DNA of 64,000 nt from G965214625 sp965214625. GTDB taxonomy: Bacteria > Pseudomonadota > Gammaproteobacteria > Arenicellales > Poriferihabitantaceae. Below the pieces are notes generated by a model that was not told the DNA's origin, did not search any database, and saw only the letters and a list, made by a program, of their open reading frames with translations. Positions 16,617 to 26,293 of the stretch are shown here, piece by piece. A program made the position numbers and the translations under genes. The stretch lies in NCBI GenBank assembly GCA_965214625.1, contig OZ243962.1, forward strand, positions 248,001 through 312,000, written 5' to 3'. Each line of letters begins with the position of its first letter. Positions within the stretch are counted from its first letter, which is position 1.

Positions 16617-18449
16617 TTAGTTTATTTGTAAAAACTTGAGTAATTCATTAAATAAAATCCGCCCCCGGAATGTTCTTGAGGAAAACCCATTGAACTCACC
16701 TTGCTCGGCCTCTTGAATCATCCTGCCAATGGCATCTGAAATCATTGCCCCACTTCGTAGCGTAACCAGGCTCGCCTCACCGGCTGTTGTTGTCGTTTGA
16801 GAGGGAAAATGCGTATTGACTGACTTGGACCAACTCAAGGTAAGATGGTCCAGCATATCACCATTTGGCAGCCGGGCATGTAGCAGGGTGCCGGCTTCGA
16901 ACAATCCGAGTCGAACCCACCAGCGGTCTCCTTTCGCCGTGATCATACCTCCCCGGTGCGTCACACTGGAAACGAAATGATCCCCGCCCAACACCAATCG
17001 ATCGAATCCGGACTGCGATTGAATCACACCCGATCGAATGCGGAGTTCACCGGTCAATTGATAATGCCCCTCCAATTGACCGCCATTTATCTTGCACAGG
17101 ACAAACAGGCTTGCGATACGTTGCTGCTCCCCGATATCAATGGCTTCAGTTGGTTTGATCAGCTGACATAACCCTTTCATTTCGTGGGTTGGCGCATTTT
17201 TCTGAGCAGCCAACTCAAAAAGGCGTTGATCCAGCTTTCTGACTTCCGTACTCGGCACAAACTGCCCCAATCCGTCAATCAGCCTCGACAGATTCTTCAG
17301 GTTCAGACGAACCCGTGAAGCTCGAGCAAACCGCAAGTTATCAGCCGACTTCAGATGTTCCCTTTCACCGACCACCAGCGGATTTTGATTCACGATATCG
17401 GCACTGTTGACGGACAATCCTTTTGGCCAACGTTTCTCAAAATTGATGGCCGATATCGGCAGCAGGTAACTCGAGATCAGATCATCATCAGCGAATATTG
17501 CACCCCGCCCCGATAAACGATTTTGCACGACCAGTTTCAAGAGTCCGGCTCGACACCGAATGGTTGCGCGCCACGAATCAGACTGACAACCCTCGTCCCA
17601 GAATTTCTGATACAAGGGAAATAAATTGGCCCGATTGGTTGCGCTGTCGAATGCACCCGCCTCACTTCTGGAATTGAGAATAATTTCCTCATCATCATGG
17701 CCCTGTGCATTTGCTATTTTTTGCAGCAGGTCCCCATTGTTATCCGTCTCATCCCAGGGAGGCCGGGAGAAAATGGGACCGGCATTCTGATGACAACCCA
17801 GGCACCGTGAGTGATTGACGGAATTCACCACCGGGTTGGAATCGAGATCGTAATCAGTCACGGTTTGAAATTCAAATTGCCCCGTCGTTTCGTTGTACGA
17901 GATCACCTCTATCGCCTTTGCAGCGGACTGATACCCCAGAAAAAGACGATCCTTCAGATAAGGGAAATGGTCGCTGGATGAAGAACGGTTTTCTGAGTCG
18001 ACAGCCACAACAATCCGGGGCGATCTGAAATAGTCCGGCGCCGCAGCATATCGATTAATGCATCGGCTGAGTGGAATTAACACGGTCCTGACCGAATTCG
18101 AATCACCGTCTTGTGATTGACCAAGGCTTTTTTCGATACGCTCTATCACACGAAAAAACGGATAGGGAATGTGATGGAGCCGGCCATTTTCACCAACACC
18201 GGAAAACAGGCTATCGAAAACGGTTGGGGCTGATTCCTGTTCCTTCGACAAGCCAGCATCATGCATCTCCAGACTTTGCCCAGACACCGGTTCAAAAGAC
18301 TGGCCGAAGCCCAGTACAAGACACAGGGCAATACCACGGGTCCGTCCTGAAAAACGGCATACAAAAGTAGCTGTCGCTGAGGGAAAAGAGTACCTGTTTT
18401 GCACTTCGACAGGAACCTCCGTCATCATTTTCACTGCATTGTAACCCAA
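16617..18449 (-). CDS. Secreted hypothetical protein with one heme-c motif
   Basis: A 610-residue frame. A hydrophobic segment (GIALCLVLGFGQSF, about residues 39-52) after an Arg-rich stretch suggests export. One CxxCH heme-binding motif (CLGCH, about residues 217-221) is followed by QNAGPIFSRPPWDETDN. No second heme motif is present. The rest is unrecognised, with several Cys (for example RCRAGLL, FVLCKING). A periplasmic electron-transfer or oxidase role is possible but unproven. The start may be Met8 or Met9. It converges with the Rieske gene, with only 19 bases between the two stops. Confidence 0.65.
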   Translation of the reverse strand: MGYNAVKMMTEVPVEVQNRYSFPSATATFVCRFSGRTRGIALCLVLGFGQSFEPVSGQSLEMHDAGLSKEQESAPTVFDSLFSGVGENGRLHHIPYPFFRVIERIEKSLGQSQDGDSNSVRTVLIPLSRCINRYAAAPDYFRSPRIVVAVDSENRSSSSDHFPYLKDRLFLGYQSAAKAIEVISYNETTGQFEFQTVTDYDLDSNPVVNSVNHSRCLGCHQNAGPIFSRPPWDETDNNGDLLQKIANAQGHDDEEIILNSRSEAGAFDSATNRANLFPLYQKFWDEGCQSDSWRATIRCRAGLLKLVVQNRLSGRGAIFADDDLISSYLLPISAINFEKRWPKGLSVNSADIVNQNPLVVGEREHLKSADNLRFARASRVRLNLKNLSRLIDGLGQFVPSTEVRKLDQRLFELAAQKNAPTHEMKGLCQLIKPTEAIDIGEQQRIASLFVLCKINGGQLEGHYQLTGELRIRSGVIQSQSGFDRLVLGGDHFVSSVTHRGGMITAKGDRWWVRLGLFEAGTLLHARLPNGDMLDHLTLSWSKSVNTHFPSQTTTTAGEASLVTLRSGAMISDAIGRMIQEAEQGEFNGFSSRTFRGRILFNELLKFLQIN

Positions 18450-19186
18450 GGCGTTACGCCGTAGAGGGCACCTCCGGGCTAATGAAGCATTTGATTGTCG
18501 ATGCGGTCAATAAGATCCATCAGAATATCGCCTCCATCGCAACCTTCGGACACATTCGTTCCATGCCCGGGACATACCAGGTCGCATAAAGGCAACAGCG
18601 GCATATTATATTCGCCCAGATTTGGATAAACCCGGAGACAACCGGCTGCATGGCGCAGCCTGCTCACACCCGCCAGAGACTCGCCTTGATTCGCATTGTT
18701 TATCACTGAGCCATGGGGTATCCTTTACCCATTGTGCTTGCGTTCTGGGCCGATCAAGGCGTGATGCGACCCAAGACCGTGCATGCGACGAAACCATCGG
18801 GAAAGTATTAGAAAGAAGGTATATTCGCACAATCAACGGATGAATGAGGATATCCGTCGTTAAGTCGATGACGATGCCATCAGGTTTCGCCAGGATTCAG
18901 TAATACAAGAAAATCATGATCTTCGTAACGATAAGCTGGAACATCAAGACGGATTAGCCATGTCAGAGTGGACGAAGTCAGCAGTCATGCCAGTTCAAAC
19001 CTGAATGCCGTGCACGGTGTTATCCCCCAAGTGCGGTCAAGTCGATAATACAGTATGCAATGCCACTCCATCAGAGTTCATCGGGATGAGGAAAGAGACA
19101 CACAGCAGCATATGTCCGTCACCGTACGGATCGTCAGAAAATGAGGCTAACTTGATTACAACAGAGACTTCTGAAAATCCGGGCGC
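18450..19186. other. Gene-poor gap
   Basis: More than 700 bases with only short, low-quality frames on both strands and no recognised protein. It must contain the promoter of the ATP-grasp operon; I could not pick out the site. Confidence 0.35.
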
Positions 19187-20662
19187 ATGAACACCGAGAC
19201 ATCCGAACCGAATCCGACTGAAGACGGGCATCTCTTTTCCGATTATCCCATCAACCCTGCTTGCTATGATGAGATGTTCAAGGCCAGTGGCATTCCCCAT
19301 GAGCATTGTCGAAAACTGTGGCAGGCCCTGAATGTCACGCCACGTACCACGATCAAGGCCATGCAGGAACGGGCTGAACGGTCGTTTTTACACGAAGGAA
19401 TCACCTTTGCCGTTTATGGAGAAGAAGGGGCTCAAGAACGGATAATCCCGATCGATTTGCTGCCAAGGATTCTCGATGGCAAGACATGGGATTCGATCGA
19501 ACAGGGGTTGCGACAGCGACTCAAAGCACTCAACCTGTTCCTTGCCGACATCTACGGTTCCGCCCGGATTCTTGATGACGGAGTCCTGCCAAGCGATCTG
19601 GTCTACAGTTGTCCACAATACCGCATCCAGATGCGGGGCGTGACAGTGCCCCATGGGACCTATGTCTCTTTGTGCGGAACAGACCTTGTTCGCACCCACG
19701 ATGGTTTTATGGTCTTGGAGGATAATCTGCGCGTGCCGTCCGGTGTGTCTTATATGCTGGCTAATCGCAGAGCATTGAAGACCAGCTTCCGTAATTTGTT
19801 TCGCCAGCATCGTGTTCGCAGCATCAAGCATTACGGTCTTTTACTTCGTCGAACCCTGACTGAACTGGCCCCATCGGACATTGCGGATCCCTGTATCGTG
19901 CTTCTGACACCGGGGGTCTATAACTCGGCATTTTATGAGCACATGTTTCTGGCCCGGGAAATGGGCATCGAGCTTGTCCAGGGCAAGGACCTGCTGGTCC
20001 ATAATGGGTTCGTCTACATGCGAACGACCAGCGGCCTGCAGCGCGTCGATGTCATCTATCGTAGACTGGATGATGATTTCCTTGATCCATTGGCATTTCG
20101 CGCTGATTCACAACTTGGTGTACCGGGCCTGTTCTATGCCTATCGATTGGGGAACGTCGTTATTGCCAATGCACCGGGTACGGGCGTGGCGGATGACAAA
20201 AGCATTTACCCCTATGTGCCTGACATGATTCGTTACTACTTGGGCGAAGATCCCCTGCTTGCCAATGTCAAAACATACCTCTGTCGGGAACCCAAAGACC
20301 TCGAATTCACATTGGACAATCTTGAACATCTTGTCGTCAAAATGGTCGGTGGGGCGGGCGGTTACGGCATGCTGGTCGGCCCGCATGCATCACCCAAAGA
20401 GAGAGCCGCCTATGCACAAGAGATACGCAAAAATCCGGCTAACTTCATCTCTCAACCGACTCTGGATCTGTCCTGTTCACCTTGCCTGACGGACGAGGGT
20501 GTTGCCCCGCGGCATGTCGACCTGCGGCCTTTCGTTCTGCATGGCCGCAAGACACGACTGGTCCCGGGAGCATTCTGTCGTGTTGCACTTACTCCCGGGT
20601 CCCTGGTCGTCAACTCCAGTCAAGGGGGTGGCGGTAAAGATTTCTGGGTACTGTCCTCGTAA
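19187..20662 (+). CDS. Circularly permuted type-2 ATP-grasp protein
   Basis: A 491-residue member of the DUF404/DUF407 family (COG2308). Characteristic stretches include YGEEGAQERIIPIDLLPRI near residue 75, LVLEDN-type MVLEDNLRVPSGVSYML at about 185, VIYRRLDDDFLDP at about 285 and the glycine loop VVKMVGGAGGYGM at about 383. The family shares an ATP-grasp fold and is thought to form a peptide-type amide bond, substrate unknown. It leads a three-gene run with the alpha-E and transglutaminase proteins, a pairing common in Proteobacteria and thought to make or modify a small peptide-like product. Confidence 0.9.
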   Translation: MNTETSEPNPTEDGHLFSDYPINPACYDEMFKASGIPHEHCRKLWQALNVTPRTTIKAMQERAERSFLHEGITFAVYGEEGAQERIIPIDLLPRILDGKTWDSIEQGLRQRLKALNLFLADIYGSARILDDGVLPSDLVYSCPQYRIQMRGVTVPHGTYVSLCGTDLVRTHDGFMVLEDNLRVPSGVSYMLANRRALKTSFRNLFRQHRVRSIKHYGLLLRRTLTELAPSDIADPCIVLLTPGVYNSAFYEHMFLAREMGIELVQGKDLLVHNGFVYMRTTSGLQRVDVIYRRLDDDFLDPLAFRADSQLGVPGLFYAYRLGNVVIANAPGTGVADDKSIYPYVPDMIRYYLGEDPLLANVKTYLCREPKDLEFTLDNLEHLVVKMVGGAGGYGMLVGPHASPKERAAYAQEIRKNPANFISQPTLDLSCSPCLTDEGVAPRHVDLRPFVLHGRKTRLVPGAFCRVALTPGSLVVNSSQGGGGKDFWVLSS

Positions 20663-20672
20663 TCATCACAAC

Positions 20673-21650
20673 ATGTTATCGCAGACAGCCCAAGGCCTTT
20701 ACTGGATAGGTCGATACCTTGAGCGTGCAGAGCATGGCTGTCGTCTGCTGGCGGATCAACTGGAGGCTCTGGAAGATCGGCCCGTGGAAGATATCGATCG
20801 CATGTGGCGACGCCTGTATGCCAGCTTGAACCGCTCACCGGCAGGAGGCAACCTCGAGCCAAATCTGCGAGATGAAGAATTCATGCTGGCGGACTCCTAT
20901 ACATTGGCTGACGATCTGACTTTCGAGCCCAAGAATCCCGATGCCATCCGCAATTGCATGGCGGCAGCCCGCGAGAATGCCCGACAGGTCCGCAACGCCA
21001 TCGGCAAAGACATGTGGTATTGCCTCAATACGGCTTATCTAAAGATGAGCCCACTGGGTATCACGGATATTTGGGATAATCAACCGGGTGAGTTTTATTT
21101 CCAGACCGGAGATGCCATCCGAACGTTTTCAGGCATTGCAGACTGCAGCATGTACCGTGACAGTGGATGGTATTTTCTTCAACTGGGTCGATTTATCGAA
21201 CGGGCGCAGTTGCTTGCGGCGCTGTTAGATGCCCAAATCGCCCTGTTCCCGACCAAAGAAACGTTGTTTGAATCCGATTGGTCCTCGATATTACGGATCT
21301 GTGAAGCAAGATTAGCATACAATCATCGTTATTCCCTGGAGTGCCAACCTGGCAATATCGTGGAATTTCTGGTTTCTGATCCCCGGCTTTCACATTCCAT
21401 CCGCTACGCAGTGGGGCAAATTTCAGATTCGCTTGATGCCATTTCTCCCCGGCGACCTGCGGTTGAACTCCGTCGACTGGAAGGACGCATGGCCGCATAT
21501 ATCGACTATGACTGGCCCGACCGGGACATGAAAGATGATCATAAAACCCGCAGGGCGCTGCAGAAAATCCACCGCTCTTGCTGTCGTCTTCATGAAAACG
21601 TCGAGGCAACCTACTTCAATTATGTCATTGAGGACAGTCCTTGGTCATGA
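20673..21650 (+). CDS. Alpha-E domain protein (DUF403)
   Basis: A 325-residue all-helical protein of COG2307, starting MLSQTAQGLYWIGRYLERAEH. The conserved YWIGRYLERAE opening fixes the start at ATG 20673, eleven bases after the ATP-grasp stop, although the open frame extends further upstream. RFIERAQLLAALLDAQ is the second conserved block. No enzymatic function is established; it always accompanies the ATP-grasp partner. Its stop overlaps the next gene's start (ATGA), which implies translational coupling. Confidence 0.9.
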   Translation: MLSQTAQGLYWIGRYLERAEHGCRLLADQLEALEDRPVEDIDRMWRRLYASLNRSPAGGNLEPNLRDEEFMLADSYTLADDLTFEPKNPDAIRNCMAAARENARQVRNAIGKDMWYCLNTAYLKMSPLGITDIWDNQPGEFYFQTGDAIRTFSGIADCSMYRDSGWYFLQLGRFIERAQLLAALLDAQIALFPTKETLFESDWSSILRICEARLAYNHRYSLECQPGNIVEFLVSDPRLSHSIRYAVGQISDSLDAISPRRPAVELRRLEGRMAAYIDYDWPDRDMKDDHKTRRALQKIHRSCCRLHENVEATYFNYVIEDSPWS

Positions 21651-22609
21651 GCATAGCGCAACCTCAACGGTTTCTTGTCGAGCATTACTCCCACTTCCAC
21701 TATACCGAACCGGCATATGAAAGCGTTATGCTGCTTCGACTGCATCCGCGGGAAGACAACGGGCAAAAGGTACTGAAATTCACGTTGCACACAAAGCCTG
21801 CCGCAGCCCTTGTTTCTTTTGAAGATGCATTCGGCAATCTCTGCCACATGATCAATCTGCACCGCGAACACACACAGACCGTCATACACTCGCGAGCACA
21901 GGTCGAGACCTGTGCGGCACCGCCCCTGGAGGACGATACAGATAATGACAAATGGAAGGCGCTTGCAGTCATGGCAGACCCTGTTCACCACTGGGAGTAT
22001 CTCAATCCCAGTCGTTTCGTCTACCCCAGCGATGCCCTGCAAACCTTTGTCGACACGAACGGTATCCATCGTGGCAGCAGTCCGCTTTCTTCTCTTTTGG
22101 AAATGGCTGCGATACTGTATACCACATTCCAATATGAACCGGGCAGTACGGATGTGCACTCACCCATTGAGCAGATTCTGACAACCGGACAGGGGGTCTG
22201 CCAGGACTACACGCACGTCATGCTCGCCATTGCCCGTTGCTGGGGGATTCCCAGTCGCTACGTGTCAGGATACCTTCATCTTGAGGGCATTTCGGGCGAG
22301 CAGGTGCCTGCCGGTGCCAGCCACTCCTGGGGAGAGTTTCTGATCCCGGAGATGGGGTGGGTCGGGATCGATCCAACCAATAATAGCCTCTCCGATCATC
22401 GGCATATACGCATTGCCGTAGGCCGTGATTATGCCGATGCGGCCCCGACCCAGGGAACTTATTTAAGCAATGGCGAATCCAGTCTGAAAGTCAAGGTGAC
22501 CGTTGGTCAAAGTGACGAGCCAGTACCGGCAGCAAGATCATATTCCGAGCAATCGAACCTGATTGCAACCAAGGCACCACAGGCACAGCAAAGTCATCTT
22601 GACCAATAA
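21647..22609 (+). CDS. Transglutaminase-like cysteine protease family protein
   Basis: A 320-residue protein of COG1305. An N-terminal Bact_transglu_N beta domain (residues about 5-85, HFHYTEPAYES) precedes a transglutaminase core with the Cys-His-Asp triad: TTGQGVCQDYTHVML (Cys), GASHSWGEF (His) and GWVGIDPTNN (Asp). The start is ATG 21647, overlapping the preceding stop by four bases; an in-frame TTG six bases earlier is less likely. It is the third gene of the ATP-grasp / alpha-E / transglutaminase set and probably cleaves or crosslinks an amide made by the first. Confidence 0.9.
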   Translation: MSIAQPQRFLVEHYSHFHYTEPAYESVMLLRLHPREDNGQKVLKFTLHTKPAAALVSFEDAFGNLCHMINLHREHTQTVIHSRAQVETCAAPPLEDDTDNDKWKALAVMADPVHHWEYLNPSRFVYPSDALQTFVDTNGIHRGSSPLSSLLEMAAILYTTFQYEPGSTDVHSPIEQILTTGQGVCQDYTHVMLAIARCWGIPSRYVSGYLHLEGISGEQVPAGASHSWGEFLIPEMGWVGIDPTNNSLSDHRHIRIAVGRDYADAAPTQGTYLSNGESSLKVKVTVGQSDEPVPAARSYSEQSNLIATKAPQAQQSHLDQ

Positions 22610-23122
22610 GCCGTTTTACGGTCAGTGGATTTTTCTTCATGCCGGCTTGATTGTCGCTGTGTGACCGAGCCCAGCCACCATGTGACCATTTTCAGTGGCA
22701 TCGCGTTGCTTGATAATTTTCATGCATGGGGCATCCGCAAAGTTTCAACATCAAAGAGTTGTTGATGATCTCAGTTACGCTGTACCTGATTGTTATTTGG
22801 TTAAGTCAATCAACCCACCAGCTACGGAGCAACATTTCATGCCGGCAGCTGCCCCTCTGCCCTGGCAGCATTCTCACTTCGCATACAGCTCCATTCGATT
22901 GATCCCATCGATTTGACTCAGACGAATCCGTTTGAAACGAATTACTACTTTTGGAACCACTGTCGACATGTTTGTTTCATGTTCCTCCTTGCTCCTTGTT
23001 TGACTCACGCGGTGATCTCCAAAGTATGGGACACCTCAATAAATGCCGGTCCTGATGAACACTGCATCGCTACAGTACGTAATACCCTATACTCCCCTGT
23101 TTGATTCCGGTCCGGCCAACAC
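22610..23122. other. Gap between transglutaminase and MATE genes
   Basis: About 510 bases. Only short frames without resemblance to known proteins; no RNA gene seen. Confidence 0.35.
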
Positions 23123-24484
23123 ATGTTCCCGCACGCTGAAATTAGAGACGAAACCCGCAAGTTACTGCGCATCGCGTTGCCGTTGACCGCCGCTTATCTC
23201 GCCGAGTTCGCCATGTTTGTCACGACCAAACTGGTGGTGGCGCAACTCGGCTATTATGAATTGGCTGCGGTCGGTATCGCGGGAGACCTGTCTTTTGAGA
23301 TACTGGTTATCCTGATGGGTCTACTCTCGATCGTCGGCGTACTGTGCGCTCAAGCCGAAGGGGCTGGCCACCAGAAAGCGGCCGGCCTTGCGGTAAGACA
23401 GGGTTTTATCATCTCATTGGTTATTGGAATACCTGCAACCATTTTGATCTGGAACATGGACATGATTCTCCGGTGGACCCATCAGGACCCGAAAGTCATT
23501 ACTTTAGCGAAACCCTACCTGGTACAGTTGAGTGGAATCGTGCTGCCAGTCCTGCTGTTTTCCGTATTGCGGAATTTTGTGGCAGCGCTCTCAAAAGCAC
23601 GGATTGTCATGTTGATCACGGTGGGAGCCGTTGGGATCAACTATTTTCTGACGCTCTGGCTGGTGCATGGCGGAAGCGGATTGCCTGCTATGGGGGTCGC
23701 TGGTGCGGGACTTGCGACCAACATCGTATCCTGGTTAATGTTTTTCTGTTTATTGTTTTATGTCTATAAAACCCCCTCGTTACGGGGATATGGGTTATTT
23801 GTCGAGCGGTGGAAATATGATCCGGCAATCTGTAGAGAGATTATCCGACTGGGGTTGCCCGTTGCCGGGCTGGTGTTTTTGGAGGCAGGCCTGTTCACTG
23901 CCTGTGCCATTCTCTCGGGTGTCATTGGTGCCCAAACCCTGGCGGCCTATGAAATTGTCATGTCATGGGTCGGGATTCCTTTCGTAGTTGCGCTGGGCAT
24001 CGCCGAAGCGACCATGGTCCGTGTGGCTTATAATGCCGGTCAGGCCAATTCTGCGAACACGAGGCGTGCCGGCTTTTTGGGAATGGGCTTGGGAGTCGGC
24101 GTGCTGATTGTCCTGATGGTGATTCCTTTTGGTTTTGCCAATGAAATCGTCGCGCTGTTTGTTTCTGACCACGGATCAGACATCATCACTGTCTCGCTAC
24201 TCGCTACCCAGTTTCTGTTTATTGCCGCAATCTTCCAGGTTTTCGACGGCCTTCAGGCCATCGCAGCACGTGCTCTAAGGGGGATCAAAGACAGTGTGGC
24301 TCCCCTGTGGATTGCGAGTTTCGGATACTGGGTGCTGGGTATCGGTGGCGGATCAATGTTGGCATTTTATTTTGATATGGCCGGCGCTGGATTATGGTGG
24401 GGGCTTGCCTTGGGTCTGATTGTGACCGCATCACTGCTGGCCTGGCGCTTTCATGCACTATCGTTAAAGTCACTGAAAATCTGA
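23123..24484 (+). CDS. MATE-family efflux transporter
   Basis: A 453-residue membrane protein with about twelve hydrophobic segments in two similar halves. It begins ETRKLLRIALPLTAAYLAEFAMFVT, the classic MATE entry helix, and has the second-half equivalent ICREIIRLGLPVAGLVFLEAG near residue 237. MATE proteins export cationic drugs or metabolites in exchange for Na+ or H+. Full length. The substrate cannot be inferred. It converges on the EamA gene with about 57 bases between. Confidence 0.9.
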   Translation: MFPHAEIRDETRKLLRIALPLTAAYLAEFAMFVTTKLVVAQLGYYELAAVGIAGDLSFEILVILMGLLSIVGVLCAQAEGAGHQKAAGLAVRQGFIISLVIGIPATILIWNMDMILRWTHQDPKVITLAKPYLVQLSGIVLPVLLFSVLRNFVAALSKARIVMLITVGAVGINYFLTLWLVHGGSGLPAMGVAGAGLATNIVSWLMFFCLLFYVYKTPSLRGYGLFVERWKYDPAICREIIRLGLPVAGLVFLEAGLFTACAILSGVIGAQTLAAYEIVMSWVGIPFVVALGIAEATMVRVAYNAGQANSANTRRAGFLGMGLGVGVLIVLMVIPFGFANEIVALFVSDHGSDIITVSLLATQFLFIAAIFQVFDGLQAIAARALRGIKDSVAPLWIASFGYWVLGIGGGSMLAFYFDMAGAGLWWGLALGLIVTASLLAWRFHALSLKSLKI

Positions 24485-24541
24485 TTCTTGCCATAGTGTC
24501 CCATGATAGAATCACCACCGGGTTACCGGTAAATCCGATCT

Positions 24542-25591
24542 TTACAGAGACACCGGGGAGGTCACGGACATTCTTCCCCGGCGTTTGGCCACCGCCTCCC
24601 TATGTGTCATGTAGCTGATGGCACCCACGATCATCATTCCACCAACACAGACCCAGATGTCCGGAATCTCCCGGAAGAACAAATAACCGATGATCGCGGC
24701 CCACACCAGTTGTAAAAAAGAAAATGGCTGCGTCACTGTCAGTGGTGCATTGGCAATGGACTTGGTCAGGGCATAATGACCCGCCGTCGCGAAAATCGCG
24801 GTCAACAGCAACCAGAAAAGTTGGTCCAGTTGCGGATGCTGCCATTGACTGAGCGCACCGGGAAGCAGTGCCAACGTACAGAAAATCGACAGCATCACCA
24901 GAATTTCACTTGAATCCTCCGTTTGGGTTAATTTTTTCGTAAAAAGAAACGAAATGGCAAAACAGGACGCAGCAAGCAGTTGTGCGGCAGCACCGATACT
25001 AATCGTCGTTAATCCCGGTCTTAAAATAACCAGCATTCCGATAAAACCGACACTGATGGCAATCACTCGTCGAATGCGTATGCGCTCCTTGAAAACAACG
25101 ACCGCACCGAGTGCTGTAAAAATCGGTGCGGCATAACCAATCGCCATAACCTCGGCAATGGGGATTCTTGCCATGGCAAAAAACCACAGCATTACCGCAA
25201 ATCCATGAACAAGTCCCCGTGCAATATACAGTTTCATGTTGCGACGGATTGAACGCCGCCACTGTATTTTGATCAGCACGGGCGTGAGCAAAAGCAGCCC
25301 GAGGACATACCGGATGAATGCCGCCTCAACCGCCGGCATGTCGGTGCCAAGGAAACGAACCGTGACAGCAACCGCAACAAACAGCACACCAGCTGCGATC
25401 ATCCAGACGATTCCCACATAGTGGGAAGAATCTTTCAAGCGTATCGCGAACTGCGACATACGCCACTTCGGTTGTCGGGTACCACTTGTCAGCGACTTCT
25501 GTCTACCCATCTCATTTTCGTCTGTTTCATACACACCCTGCCGATACGTCGATTGATTAAGAAATACGCTTACCTCAAACAGGTACTGCAC
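24542..25591 (-). CDS. EamA/DMT-family permease
   Basis: Up to 349 residues with ten predicted membrane segments and two EamA repeats (VGIVWMIAAGVLFVAVAVTV at the start, SIGAAAQLLAASCFAISFLFT in the second half). The family exports metabolites such as amino acids, riboflavin or S-adenosylmethionine. The open frame extends about 45 residues upstream of the first helix; a start at Met28 (MGRQKSL) or Met45 (MSQFAIRL) gives a more usual length of about 300-320 residues. Confidence 0.88.
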   Translation of the reverse strand: MQYLFEVSVFLNQSTYRQGVYETDENEMGRQKSLTSGTRQPKWRMSQFAIRLKDSSHYVGIVWMIAAGVLFVAVAVTVRFLGTDMPAVEAAFIRYVLGLLLLTPVLIKIQWRRSIRRNMKLYIARGLVHGFAVMLWFFAMARIPIAEVMAIGYAAPIFTALGAVVVFKERIRIRRVIAISVGFIGMLVILRPGLTTISIGAAAQLLAASCFAISFLFTKKLTQTEDSSEILVMLSIFCTLALLPGALSQWQHPQLDQLFWLLLTAIFATAGHYALTKSIANAPLTVTQPFSFLQLVWAAIIGYLFFREIPDIWVCVGGMMIVGAISYMTHREAVAKRRGRMSVTSPVSL

Positions 25592-26293
25592 ACAAGCCAG
25601 TCAACACGAACCATCACATTTTGGTTACGCCATGATGCATGGGGGTTGACCTGAAGGTATTCCCGGTCCAGTACATTGCTATCTGGTGGGAAAATTGAAC
25701 AACCCGACAGCAGGTTACTGGTGATTTACCGTAAAATCGTGGTCATTGGAGACAAGGAACCTCCAGAAGTGCGCAATCTTAACAGATTCCGCGGCAATAA
25801 GACCTTCTGGAAACATACGCTCTTTAGAATAACCGACCGTCGGGGCAAACAGATGTTGGTATCCGCTGCACTTTAGAATCTGCCAAGGCAGGATAAAATC
25901 GGCGCATTCGACATCGATGCTCTTTTTGGATCGAAGCGATATGACCTCAAATGAAGAAAATTAACGACCCTTAAGAATGGACATATCCTGTATCGCCACC
26001 ACCTCTCGGTCGCTGTCACTGTCGCAGTCGCTTGATGAAATGAATAGAGATTGTTAATATTGATTCGTCAGCCTAATAATTAATGTGATTAATTTAATAA
26101 ATAATATAAATATATGTATTTAATATTATTTTTTTATAACAATATCAATCAAACGGGAACATCGCTATCACAAAATCAACGGAGCAGACCGATTTTTCGG
26201 GTTTTAAATACGGTCAAACAATCCTGTTGTCAGATTCGGATATCCCCTGATTCCAGAGAATCAAGTCACTGATTTCATCACGAGATATTGCCA
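25592..26293. other. Gap with very AT-rich tract (about 26050-26155)
   Basis: Roughly 700 bases without a supported gene. The section at 26060-26140 is almost wholly A and T, unlike the rest of the window, and sits about 150 bases upstream of the zinc alcohol dehydrogenase gene. It could be an UP-type or nucleoid-protein-binding promoter region. Confidence 0.4.
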
